A stretch of 64,000 nt of DNA from Holothuria scabra. Its lineage: Eukaryota > Echinodermata > Holothuroidea > Aspidochirotida > Holothuriidae. This document shows, in pieces, positions 1 to 12,041 of this stretch. The notes beneath the pieces are model-generated. The model saw only the letters and a program-made list of their open reading frames with translations, made no database searches and was not told the origin of the DNA. The stretch lies in contig CM074196.1 in NCBI GenBank assembly GCA_037179385.1, positions 33,008,486 through 33,072,485 of the forward strand. The letters run 5' to 3'. Numbering within the stretch: the first letter of the stretch is position 1; each line of letters begins with the position of its first letter. The position numbers and the translations under genes are program-made.

Positions 1-825
1 CAAAGTGTTATTATACTACTATGTTGCTACGTTATACCATGGAGTTGCTGGCAACTCCCTGGTTATACATTGCATTGTGTATGAAACGGGACATCTTGTC
101 CCATATGCGTATCTTTTTGCACACGATCTTGTTTATATCATGTTCACCAAATGTTCATAAAATGTTACTATTTCTACTACTTTGTTACCACTGAAATGAA
201 ACAACATAAAAACAGACACAGATAAAAGGTGTAATTGTATCTGTCATGGTAATACAAAGGACGTGCAAGTAGTGCCATCAGGCTAATAAACTACTTTGAG
301 TGAACCTTTCGTTTAAAAGTCAGCGTCAACGGAAAGGCGCTTAAATTTAAATACTTAAAACTGAATATGCTTTTCGAATAACTTTTAAACTAATACATTT
401 TAACTAATATTAAACTATCTTCTGGCTGTTTTTCATGAACCAAGTAAATTCCCCTCGCACAAATCCCTTCTACTTCCGACAGTTTTTTTTTTTTTTTTAT
501 CGTGAAGATGGTAAATTCAGTATGAATTCCAAAAACAGTGTTCGTGTAGAGACCATAAGAATGACCCGGAGAACGGAAAATTAAATTCAAGAAAGAGTTA
601 TATTTACTCAATGTGTGTCAAGTATCACTTTGTTCATGGTGAAATTCAATTTATGAACCGTAAATGAGCACACACTTTCTGAAGTGAAGCTAATTCAATT
701 TTTAGAAGTATGACAAATTCCTCGGTGAACATTGAAATTAGTGTATACACTCTAAAACGTGTTAAGCAATAAAACGTTTCTTTAAATCATACTTTGTAAA
801 CAAGTTTGCTTACCTTTTTGAGCAC
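1..825. other. Intergenic DNA, no gene seen
   Basis: I see no coding signal or recognisable repeat family here apart from a T-run near 483-499 and a short palindrome at 41-58 (8-bp arms, GGAGTTGC and GCAACTCC). Confidence 0.6.
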
Positions 826-1231
826 TACACTCTTAAATCAAAAGAGTGAACTTAGTCACTCTTTGTTCGAGTGAAAAGTGTAAATTCGCTCCATTAGAGT
901 GATAATCCACTCCAAGAGGAGTGAAGTTCCCTCCAAAAAGAGTGAAGTTCACTCTAAAAAGAGTGAAATTCATTAGAGGAAGAGGGGAAAATTCACTCTT
1001 CCACGAGTGCATGCAATGATCGCTCTTTTTTAAGAGCGATCACCGTGGGCACTCCATCAAGAGTGAAACTTCACTCGTTTTAAGGGAATTTCACTCTTTT
1101 TGAAGTGAACTTCACTCTTTTTGGAGGGAACTTCACTCCTCTTGGAGTGAATTATCACTCTAATGGAGTGAATTTACATTTTTCACTCGATCAAAGAGTG
1201 AATAAGTTCACTCTTTTGATTTTAGAGTGTA
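826..1231. mobile_element. Fold-back (hairpin) MITE built of GAGTGAA units
   Basis: The two halves of this 406-bp segment are imperfect reverse complements over almost their full length, by eye roughly 90% alike. The ends read TACACTCT and AGAGTGTA, and the centre is the palindrome at 1017-1042 (TGATCGCTCTTTT / AAGAGCGATCA). Both arms are filled with short GAGTGAA / TTCACTC units separated by A- or C-rich spacers. This is the structure of a fold-back or palindromic MITE. The arrangement may have grown by internal amplification of the terminal motif. No open frame is present, so it is non-autonomous. The superfamily is not identifiable. A related fragment lies at 48827-48905. Confidence 0.8.
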
Positions 1232-1280
1232 AACGTGTGGCATTAAAAAGGGAAATTCTTAGGAATTAGACACGTGTATT

Positions 1281-1871
1281 CAGTTCGGGAGATAACCTCT
1301 TTCGGGGGAAAATGGTTTTTCACCCGATCGGGGGAAAAATACGGCTATGGGTGGCGCCATTTTCAAATTTCTCCCTTGATGCTTTGCGATCCTACCGCGC
1401 AATTTAAACGGAAACAAACGTTTAAAACACCTGGAAAATTTAATCGGTCTTAGGAAAGAGAAATTTTGGAATATTTAGAAACTTTGTTGCCAGGGGAACA
1501 AAAAAGCCGGATCATGTTTGGTAGTTCACCGCGCAAATTTTGAGATATCGAGCAATTTTGCCACGTTCTGTGTCCTAAGCTTAAATTATAGACTCGACAC
1601 AGCGGCAAGATCTGTTCAATTTTTTCTGCAGAAAGTTGTGTAAGTTACTCGTGCTAGCAATTGAGCCCATTAGTACGTTCTTGAAAGTTTCTTAAAATTT
1701 CTGTCTGTGGTGGTGAACAATTACCTTGTATTTGAACATATCCACATTTATAAAACAAAGCGACGACTGTGAAGAGGTACACACTAAGTGCTCATGAATA
1801 TTCATGCTGCAAATTTTCTCCCGATCGGGTGAATTCTCATTTTCCCCCGAAAACGGTTATCTCCCGAACTG
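1281..1871. mobile_element. Non-autonomous hAT-like element, long TIRs
   Basis: About 60 bp at the left end (starting CAGTTCGGGAGATAACC) is repeated in inverted orientation at the right end (GGTTATCTCCCGAACTG), around about 460 bp of unrelated DNA. The CAG...CTG termini are typical of hAT elements. The 5 bases GTATT sit directly outside both ends (1276-1280 and 1872-1876), which would be a 5-bp target duplication, as reported for the hAT5 type. The inner sequence has no transposase-like frame. The termini and inverted repeats are seen directly; the hAT assignment is inference. Confidence 0.7.
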
Positions 1872-3745
1872 GTATTTCAAGCATCTAAACGTGTTTAATC
1901 GCCAAAACACGTTTTTTCTTTTTCTAGAGTGTACGTACAATCCATTATCGTTAGCAAGGAGTTTTCAGAGGAAGAGGAGTATCTGTATATATTGTAAATA
2001 CCAACAGATTAGATTAGATTTAAGGTTCACCAAACTTGAATTGTTCGGCCCATGCTCACTGTTTAAGAAGTTTCTTAACTGGCTTAAAAAGTGCTAATCC
2101 ATAACTTAATCCCTCACCCTTACAAAGAAAATGGATACAATACAATTTCAAGAAATTCCTTGTGAACGAGTGTCAGCTGGACTTGTAGATCCACAAAATG
2201 TTTCGCTGCCCATGAACCTGATATCACTGAATCACTTGCAATGTTAGAGTATGAGATAGACCACATATTTACGGGCTAAAAACACGCTAAAGGGTAAAAC
2301 TGTTCGGCCATGCGACTTAAAATTCTCAAACCGCAGCTTTAATTATTCGAGAGGTCAAGAGAGATCAAACGTTCACTTTACTTTCCTTCTCAAAAAAAAT
2401 CTTACCCAAGATTCTGGAAAAGCGATGTTATATTTTGTTTTTTGTAGAATTTTTCCCATCACAATCTCTAAAGGTTTCGAAAGTGATGATCATTTTTAAT
2501 CTGGCTGACTACAAAGAAACACTAAAAGGAGTTCACAAGGGAGTAAAAATAAAGGTTTTTAAGTTCTTCTTTCCCAAGAGATTTACTTCCATATCAAACG
2601 CCGAAGAAGATTTCGTCTCGCAGGCTCATAAAATCAATGCATGCAGGATGTAAACTAACATAGACATTGAATTTAAAGTACTATGAAAGACGCATCTGCC
2701 AAACCACAACGGGTGATTTTTGACAGGAAAAAGATAAAAGAAAGATATTATTCAGCTTATATCGTCAGGTCTTTGTTACGAGGGATCGTGAAAATGATAC
2801 AAAAGAACACTTTATCACCGGTTAAAATGGTGTTTTGAGCATCGTAGGGTAAAGCTACAAATAAGACGTTTTGTTGATGAGTCCAATATACTCAAGACTG
2901 CTTTCTGATGAATTACCTGTTTTAATAAAACATAAATTATTCCAGTCATTAATCATTTTTTCGGAATATTTTTAGAGATACTGCCATAACTACATATGAA
3001 TATTCCATCACGGATGGAACAGACTATAGCAAGTCGGATGAGTCGATACGCCAAGGTCCAAATATTAATACAGACTAACCTAGACATACGCAAAGCTTTA
3101 TGTTTATGTTTTTAGTGTCTTTATTTTCATGTTCTATACTCCTGTCTCCATTTCTCTCAATTTACTGCAGTCACCGTGTCACGCAATCTCTGAAAACGAA
3201 CTACTGTATAAGAGATAACTTAGAGTCTTTTTGTCTACCTCATCGGGCTAAAACATCTTCAAGTTCTGTCAAAAGTAATATTTTTCTTTTCTTCCAAACT
3301 AGCCTTTTCTGCTTTTCAATTATTTTCATCCACAAGAGACACTGATGCCTAAAGTTTGTAAAGCAATGTCCATGTCTACTTTCCCCCTTTTCAACTATGC
3401 CATGAAAGATGAGTATTGTCTGTAAAAAATTGAGCTGAAATCGTCCCTAGATACGCGATGAACCTATGTAACCTTGAACGGAAACTGGTAACAAATGATG
3501 TTAGACTCATAGACTATTAAATCTTAGCTCTCTATACAGTAACTCAGTAACACAGTAAGGGTTTTTTATCTAACAAAACGAATGGCACGAAAAATCAATA
3601 AGAAACAAAACACAAGTGTATAAAAGCAAAAAAATTGGCAAAACGCTCTACTACACACCTTGATGGTTCGACGAGCCAGAAACACTGGAATTCATAAAGG
3701 TAAGTTATTACTTCAAGTCAACAGTCAACAGTATAATACACGCTT
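1872..3745. other. Intergenic DNA, no gene seen
   Basis: Open frames here are short and of biased, non-protein-like composition. Just outside the preceding element, about 1885-1915, there are AAACGTGTTT-type motifs like those in the element at 17893-18075. Nothing else is recognised. Confidence 0.5.
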
Positions 3746-3755
3746 TATATATATA

Positions 3756-3822
<67 letters not shown>

Positions 3823-3885
3823 ATATATATATATGCCTTTATATATATATGCATATATATGCCTATATATATATGTATATATATA
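3746..3885. repeat. AT microsatellite, left block
   Basis: This is a long run of alternating A and T with scattered TG interruptions. The tyrosine-isoleucine frames it generates are not genes. It is the left part of an array interrupted by the element at 3886-4238. Confidence 0.95.
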
Positions 3886-4238
3886 ACGCTAATTCCCACC
3901 TTAGGGGGAAATTGTTATATCTGCGCGTACATAGGGCGAAAAAATAACAATGAAATACATAAGAAAAAGTGTTCGCCCTAACGTCTAAAAATATAAACAA
4001 CGTTATTTCAATGGCCAGCCATCCGTTCGTGTTAACAGCTAGGTGTCCGTAAATTTGACAACTTTGAAGTAATTGTATCTACTTTGTAAATGTAGGAGGG
4101 CGCCCTTGTCCGTTTACGTATTCCTATAGAAAAAGTGTGTAGAAACGTTACGGCGAAACTTATATTTCGCCCCAAAAAATTTTTCCCCTTAAGGTCGACT
4201 TTTCAACAACAACTTTCCCCCTAAGTGCCGAATTAGTG
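3886..4238. mobile_element. MITE inserted in an AT microsatellite
   Basis: This is a 353-bp segment with inverted terminal repeats of about 30 bp. The left end reads CGCTAATTC...CTTAGGGGGAAA, and the right end is its complement with a few mismatches. AT microsatellite lies directly on both sides, so the element appears to have landed inside the array; a TA target site would be indistinguishable from the array. No coding frame is present. The superfamily is unknown; a TA duplication would suit Tc1/mariner-type elements, but this is inference only. Confidence 0.7.
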
Positions 4239-5512
<1,274 letters not shown>

Positions 5513-6328
5513 ACTCGCCCTCCCTATTCGGCAAAAACAGTTGTCCATTCCGGCAAAACATGATAAAGCATAGGTATGGGATCGGGGGGGGGGCTTGGCT
5601 GAAGCATGCTTCCGCCCCACTTCCATGTTAAGAAAACCCCTTATTTCATTTTTCCAAATCTCAAAAAAAAAAAGAAAAAAAACACCAGTCAGTGGTACAC
5701 TTTTCCGAGCCGCAACGGTGTCGTTTTCCTACTAAATTTTCTTCAAAATAGCCTTTAAGTTTTAAATATTTTGTCGGAAAAACGGTAGTAAAGTTTCTGG
5801 AGCTTTTTAAATGTAGCCGAGAATCCTCAATTCGCACTCCTTAGATAACATTATGTTAACAACAACGATCTTCAGTCGACATGTTGTCTCAGATAAATGC
5901 TAATAGGAAACGCCAATTCACTCGCCCTCCCTATTCGGCAAAAACAGTTGTCCATTCCGGCAAAACATGATAAAGCATAGGTATGGGATCGGGGGGGGGG
6001 GGCTTGGCTGAAGCATGCTTCCGCCCCACTTCCATGTTAAGAAAACCCCTTATTTCATTTTTCCAAATCTCAAAAAAAAAAAAAAAAAAAACACCAGTCA
6101 GTGGTACACTTTTCCGAGCCGCAACGGTGTCGTTTTCCTACTAAATTTTCTTCAAAATAGCCTTTAAGTTTTAAATATTTTGTCGGAAAAACGGTAGTAA
6201 AGTTTCTGGAGCTTTTTAAATGTAGCCGAGAATCCTCAATTCGCACTCCTTAGATAACATTATGTTAACAACAACGATCTTCAGTCGACATGTTGTCTCA
6301 GATAAATGCTAATAGGAAACGCCAATTC
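5513..6328. repeat. 407-bp tandem duplication, two copies
   Basis: Copy 1 spans 5513-5919 and copy 2 spans 5920-6328. They join head to tail at ...CCAATTC|ACTCGCC. I see only a G-run length difference (10 against 12) and one substitution inside an A-run, so they are about 99.7% identical. The unit starts with a G/C-rich block that resembles the dispersed repeats at 37400 and 38893, followed by an A-rich stretch and about 200 bases of AT-rich DNA. It encodes nothing recognisable. It is either a very recent duplication or an assembly artefact. Confidence 0.95.
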
Positions 6329-8030
6329 TTTGATAGTCCCGAAATAGTCAAATTTCCTTACAGGAAACCCTGAAGATAAGTTGTTTTCGGCAATACAAGC
6401 ACCATACTTACAAATGTGTAATAGGACCCAAATTTTCCTGACAGTGTTTACACTTAAGAGAAAAATCAGACTTTTTTTTATTAAAAAAAAATATTCTTGC
6501 TCGTACAAAAAGCGAAGAAAGTTATCATCAAAATGTACCTTTTTACCAATGATATGATATCAGAAAATTCATGCAACATATAAAGAATGAGAGATATCCT
6601 GAAACCAAATTTAAAATAGGGCTATCTCTTATGAATGTTAAAATGACGTTCCATATGGTTTCCGTGTGACCAGGGTGCGGCCTTAATGAGGCTCTATGGG
6701 AAAGGAATGGACAGGAAAAGTCGCTTCTATGGCCGCACGGGATTTTTTGCCCGATCCCAGATTCTCAACAAGGGCATAATCTCTACCCGACCGAGGCACC
6801 GAAGTTTGCTCAATTCAGCAAGGTATTGGCCAATGGGGGTGCATCCCCCGTCCCGTGCGGTAATCCCCTTACACACGCACAGCCATATAGTAAAATAAAA
6901 ACACACGTAAAGGTTTATTAGGTCTATGGATTATTCCCATTGCCTCTCACAAAACTTTAAAATATGCTAGAAAGTGGCGAAGACGTAAATATGCTCAGAC
7001 GATGGTTTCACATACACATTGATCTCCGGGGAGGTCCTCTCCGGATCTGATCTACCCCTTAAAATCAGCTTTCATTGGCAAGAGCAGTCTCTAACGAGCT
7101 TTAGAACTCTTTTACGCATTCCTTCTAATACCCCAACTAACCAACTTTCCCAGGTCTTCAATTGAAAACCAATAATTTACGTTTTACATATCACAGAGCA
7201 GGTGGGCGATAATAAATATATGCATATAACCTTGGGGTATACATCTCACCGTGCGCCATACTGTATATATTAGTACCTACAACTAGTCTTTCTACCAGTC
7301 TACTGTTTAGGCATATTCGTAAAAGATTTTTTAAAACAAACAAAACAGTTTTATAACCGGTCCTAAAGAGGATTTTCGAAAGTTTATTTCGGACTTTAAA
7401 TTAAATTTTGATACACAATAAACCAAGCTTCTAAAATATTTCACTGAAACAGTGTACACACTAAATTTGCCGACACGATTGTATTCTAATCTGTCCCTAC
7501 GTGCCGTATACTTTAATATGTAAGTTAACAAAGCTGGTTCGAGATCATAAACATAGTGTATGATAAAATTCTGATAGGAAAAATACAATTTTATAATTAG
7601 TAATTACCAAGTATGTACGTTTCTATACAACACATAGGGGAAGGTTGTTGTCTTTCGTTTTGCCTTCGGACTTTGAGCAGTTGCAATCGCGTAATAACAA
7701 GCCATAGATTGACAATCACAACATTTTCATTAAAACAACTCAAGGGGAAGTTATCGTTGTAGTATTAATTGATTAATTAGTTTTGAATAATTTGAAAGCT
7801 TTCGCTCGGGGATAATTAAATAGAATTTTGAATACTTTTCTTTTTCTATCTTCACTGATAGAAAAATAGCCACTGGCATTAAAGTAATGAACGCTCGAAT
7901 GTTTAAAACGGTATTGGAGATGTAAGCAAATAAGCTAGGCACGAATCTTCAGTTTTTGAGATGGAGTGGGGTGACAGGCTAGTAACAAATCAATGGAAGT
8001 TATCTTCGAAAATGTGACTGGTGAAAGCTT
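6329..8030. other. Intergenic DNA, no gene seen
   Basis: Around 6670-6870 there is a more GC-rich stretch with short complementary segments (GTGCGGCC at 6675 and GGCCGCAC at 6731), possibly an old repeat. The rest shows no coding or repeat structure that I can name. Confidence 0.5.
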
Positions 8031-8031
8031 T

Positions 8032-8728
8032 AAATGAAAAGACAAACAGGATTTGTATTTGCTAATAAAGCAAAGAGTGTTTGCTACATCCCAAGAGAGC
8101 CTCAACAGACGATTGGCTTTGGCTATCGGTCAAGTGGTTTTAGGTCCTCACGAGTTGTCTTCTGTCTCCGTCTTTTCAAGGAATCGAATTTCTTTTCATC
8201 TCGGTACAAATTTGACCCTCTTTGTATTTACGCACTTATCAATTTTAAAGCCGCTCATTGAGTTGGTTCTTAAAAATTCAAGACATTTTTCCGAACCTGA
8301 TAAGTTTTCTTCATATTCCAATGACAAATGGTCAAACTTAGACAGTACCTAAATCCTACCTACAAATAACTGTTTTATGAGTGAATACTTAGGGGTTCGA
8401 TTCTTTTTCAAACATTTGTGACCCTTTTTCAAAATATGTACCATTCCATTACAAGTCAGGATACCACAAAATTCAATATTTTAACTTTTTCCGTAACTAT
8501 TGGAAATAAAAACTGACTCATTATGCTAACTATATGGCGTTGTCATTTGGTAGTGACCCTTTAACACACTCATTAAATTATCAGTATCAAATTACAGACA
8601 CCCTTTCAGACGCACCCTTCGACCCTAGGGTAAGTCAAATGTGCCTCATCCTGTCCGTTCGAGTTATGACACAGAAGGAATTTCTTCTCCCGATGTTGCT
8701 TCTAAGTCACCTGATAGCTGCAGTCTAG
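8032..8728 (+). other. Weak coding-like frames, unknown
   Basis: Two frames here have a plausible amino-acid mix. One is open for about 106 codons ending at 8352. The other starts at an ATG at 8534 and ends at 8728 (64 codons). Neither shows a recognisable motif, signal peptide or splice context, and open runs of this length occur by chance in this much sequence. They lie just upstream of the LINE relic and the convergent frames at 9.56-10.24 kb, so a larger decayed insertion could include them. I do not call a gene. Confidence 0.15.
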
Positions 8729-9224
8729 GTGCCGTGGTATACGTTGGGACAACAGGGGGCATTGTTGCCCAGATTCCCCCCCCCCCCAAGTTAGGTCAGT
8801 CATGAGTTGGGTTAACCGAAAAAATAAATAGTATACTTATCCAAAGACTTAATTTACCATCCAGAGATATGCTAAAACCTTGGAACATTTTGTGAAACGT
8901 CTGACATAAGTACAGATTTTGAAACTTATTTTGGAATAATTCTTTCCATTCCAATGGAGGGGAAGAGAGACATTCAACAAACAACTGAAAATACTACTCT
9001 CGTAAATAATATGAAACATGTTTCCGAGAATTCCACGCAACCTGCTAGATTGTTTTATTGAGATGTAATATCTATTATTATTTCGCTTGAGAATAATAAT
9101 TTAATACACAAATGAAAAACTGACTGTAATTTGGAAGACCCCATTACTTTAAAAAGCTTTTAATACTTCTTTTATCTATGCACTAAACCCTGTGCTAAGA
9201 AATTTTTATTTCAGGTTTTTAAAT

Positions 9225-9564
9225 AGTATGTCTTTCACCAATTGTTACCTTTTAAAAGCTAGGTTGATTACTTCCACAGCCTGTAATTTTTGCAACGGGG
9301 ACGAACAAACTATAATTCATATGTATTTTAAACAATTATAAAGTAACAAGTGTTTTTTGGAAGGACGTTTTCGTGGTTAAAGCAAAGAACGTTTTAAGTA
9401 GAGATCCATCAACTTCCGAGATGCTGTTACTGTTTAATCATAATAGGCACATCTTTCTGTCTTTCTCCTACGTGAATATTTCATTTTCTCCAATAAATAC
9501 CAGGAAAACACCTCACAACTTTAAGCCTTCCAAAACAAAATTATACGTTCTCCATATGAACTAG
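9225..9564 (+). pseudogene. LINE ORF2 C-terminal relic
   Basis: From 9225 one frame reads a basic, hydrophobic lead-in followed by C-N-F-C-N and then I-I-H-M-Y-F. This matches the Cys-x2-Cys...His pattern found after the reverse transcriptase domain in L1/Tx1-like LINEs. The frame stops at 9339. After a frameshift the match resumes at about 9355 with the F-W pair that normally follows, and continues through a tail with aromatic and K/N-P-x-F spacing to a stop at 9562-9564. The polymerase part itself is absent. The motif order is seen directly; the family assignment comes from knowledge of LINE C-termini. The copy is dead (stop plus frameshift, 5' truncated). Confidence 0.5.
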
Positions 9565-9828
9565 ACTGTCAAGCCTCTCCTTAGGAATAAGTCTGCTGTT
9601 AATCGTAAAAATGGTCCTGTATTTTATGATGTCATTCCATCACCCCAAGATAGTATGATCGTTTTATCGTCTGTCGTAAAATACATGTGGAATAAAATTA
9701 CTATCCCACAAGGAACCCTACCAGAGGACTACATAATAAATGATGGCAATGTTCCAACTGCAAACAATATGGTGGGTGTTTGTCGTGCTCTCACTCATAT
9801 GTCTGAATCAGTGGTGCCATTCGATTAG
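9565..9828 (+). pseudogene. Coding-like frame, unknown (convergent pair, left)
   Basis: Directly after the LINE stop, in the same frame, 87 codons stay open to TAG at 9826-9828. The composition is protein-like (P, D, N, V and Y well mixed, with an internal proline-rich turn and a V-K-Y-M-W-N segment). There is no ATG near the beginning, so it would be an exon or a 5'-truncated remnant. I recognise no family. It converges on the minus-strand frame at 9886-10239, leaving only 57 bases between the stops, a spacing more typical of compact viral or transposon genomes than of animal genes. Sharing a frame with the LINE may be coincidence. Confidence 0.3.
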
Positions 9829-9885
9829 TTGATTACAGCTGAAATCTTCATAGTAGTAAACTTTAGCACTGTACGACGTATTGGT

Positions 9886-10239
9886 TTACTTCAGAATAAT
9901 AAAGGTTCCATTTAGTTTAGTTTCTAAATATATTAAGGGGATAATTGCCTGGTGCTTGTTCTTAAAAAGATTTAAGCTGACAACGATGTCATCTAAGAGG
10001 TTGGGCAGAATTAGATATGAGGGTGCCTTAGACTTAATGTGATTTAAGACCGACGTTGATTCCATCACAGGGCTGGGGGGATCCACAGGATAGACTAGGT
10101 CTACTGCTTCTGTGATGACATCATCTGAGGTCTTAACTCTTATATCATATTTATACCAGGATACCTTGCTCTTATCCCCTTCCATAAACAGAAATGTGCA
10201 TAAAAATACCAAAAAGGTGGTAACTTTGTAGATTAAATT
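9886..10239 (-). pseudogene. Coding-like frame, unknown (convergent pair, right)
   Basis: On the minus strand the frame is open from 10239 to the stop at 9886-9888, about 117 codons. The start would be upstream or at the internal ATG around residue 20. The first 20 residues include a hydrophobic run that would pass as a signal peptide (V-T-T-F-L-V-F-L), followed by a soluble-looking region with acidic clusters, a P-V-D-P-P turn and leucine/isoleucine-rich segments. Such a layout suits a secreted or membrane protein. No motif tells me the family. A sequence search of the translated frame would decide between viral relic, transposon cargo and chance. Confidence 0.3.
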
Positions 10240-11395
10240 TCAAAGTTTCAATCTTCCTTCTCTTTGCCCCTATTGTGATATAACGACTAACTGCGTGCGA
10301 TCGATGACAGAAAACTATTTTGAACTGGAGGTTTGTTACTCAACTTAGGCAGACTGTTTACAAATATTGTAGCACATTAATTGTTCTATGGAGATGGGGT
10401 GGAGTATTGGAGTAAAAAAGCTAACTTCTAGCAAGCTCTTGTTTACAGTATTGCCCACAGTATGTACTTAACCGTACAAAAGTCACAGTTTGAAGATCTG
10501 GTTAAAACATGAAAACTGACGCTGTCAGTATAACCTTCATACTGTTGGGGTGGGACAGGGGCTATACCGTCTTGCCCCCCAAATATCTTATTTTTCGCGC
10601 AGTGTGCTAAATAATGTAGATATCATAGGGACAGGTCCTGTTTGTTAGAATGAAATGACCGCACGCCCATTACATACAATCATTTGCCTTTCCATATTGG
10701 TAATTAGTTTGGGGAAGCCATTGTAATACTGAGGGGGATCTAAATTGCGCCTGTTTAATGGGCCCTGCCGGCAGAGTGGTATGCGGGAAGATTGTAGGAC
10801 TTTGTCTCCGGGGATCAACCTCTCATGAAAATATGCAGAATTCTGTCAATATTACACAGCATACACTGACCGTAATATTTACTTATAAGGGCCTTGTATA
10901 CAATTGTAAACATGCTTTCATAGAACATTCCATTAGATACTATTGATTTCCATTAGATACTATTGATTTCTAGAGAGAATGTTTACAAATAATATTATAT
11001 GCAGTACTTTTTTCTTGTACTTTAAATACAGTGTAAGATATATAATACAAACTACAATATACTTCAAATGAAGTAGTAGGTATTTTATTTTATTTCGGGG
11101 GTGAGTATTTGTGTACTTTAATACAAATTAACCTCAAGTATAATTTATTAAATAAATTATGTTACTTATCATACAGTGAGATATAGTATTTAAATGAGAA
11201 TAGTATTTTAAAAAAAACTTATCGAAATAATATAAGTATAGATGCATTTACTGCGCGAAATGACTTAGACAGCAGTTAATATGTGACAGACATAGATAAT
11301 TTACTGCATTTTATTGGCTTCAATTTAAGCAGAACTGTAAAATTTGTGATGATGTGTGTTTGATAATGATCTAAAATGTGGAGCAATGTTTGCTT
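10240..11395. other. Intergenic DNA with one 20-bp tandem pair
   Basis: The only repeat I see is an exact 20-base duplication, 10931-10950 and 10951-10970 (cattagatactattgatttc twice). The rest is AT-rich and unremarkable. Confidence 0.6.
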
Positions 11396-11592
11396 CAGTG
11401 CCGTACCCACGGGGAGGGTTTTGGGGGTTAGAACCCCCCACCATGACCCAACCTTGCAATGCAAAAACACATAAAACAGCGGTTTTTTCTCTCAATCCTT
11501 AGACCTTTCCCTCATATCGTGTCCCCAGCCCCTCCCCCTCCTCCCCATGACACCCAAACCCTCCCCATGACACAATCCTGGCTACGTACCTG
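11396..11592. mobile_element. Short hAT-type MITE, shares family with 41988-42350
   Basis: The ends read CAGTGCCGTACCCACGGG and CCTGGCTACGTACCTG, an imperfect inverted pair with hAT-like CAG...CTG termini. The inner part (TTTTGGGGGTTAGAACC, then CATGACCCAACCTTGCA and an AAAACAGCGGTTTTTT-like segment) is shared in reverse orientation with the element at 41988-42350. Flanking octamers match at only 5 of 8 positions, so the insertion is probably old or has a decayed end. No protein frame. Confidence 0.65.
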
Positions 11593-11775
11593 ATTTACTG
11601 ACTGTGGTCTCTGACGTGTTCCAACTTGATGAATGAGGTTGCATAAATGTGGCAGTTGGAATAACCAAGTTGTCTGATCTGAGTGACACCAGTCACAGAT
11701 ACTTGGTGTAAGGTTGAAATAGCTGAGGCACTGGACAGGAACTAGTAATCGATATCCTATTGTAAATTTAACAAA

Positions 11776-12041
11776 TAGACAAATCCGGACAGCAAATGAT
11801 GGTCTGATTTAAGTCGGCCATAACTGGGGGTATCACCTTTTTATCTTTCAGTTTCCTTGCTTACTTGTATCATAGATGGTTGGAAACTAAATTGTATCTC
11901 GATTCTCTCAATTTCACTGAATCTGAGGGTTTGAAATTCATGTAGACAATAAATGAAGACGATTTAAGGCTGATGGACCCCACTAATGGCTGCCTACATT
12001 GAACAGTCACTAAACAAAAGGGCTGATCGGATTCGTCTATA
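11776..12041. mobile_element. 266-bp MITE, family with TAGACGAATC ends (copy 1)
   Basis: The ends read TAGACAAATCCG and CGGATTCGTCTA, an 11-12-bp inverted repeat. The same sequence recurs in the same orientation at 34875-35139 and 54597-54855, with shared inner landmarks (GGCCATAACTGGGG, TTGCTTACTTGTATCAT, AAGGCTGATGGACCCC). A short relic of the inner part is visible near 23555. The target duplication is probably TA. No coding frame. Confidence 0.8.

Noticed and set aside
826..1231. Possible CRISPR-like array of short repeats
   Set aside because: The GAGTGAA units are only 7 bases, irregularly spaced and arranged as a palindrome in eukaryotic DNA; there are no unique spacers or cas genes.
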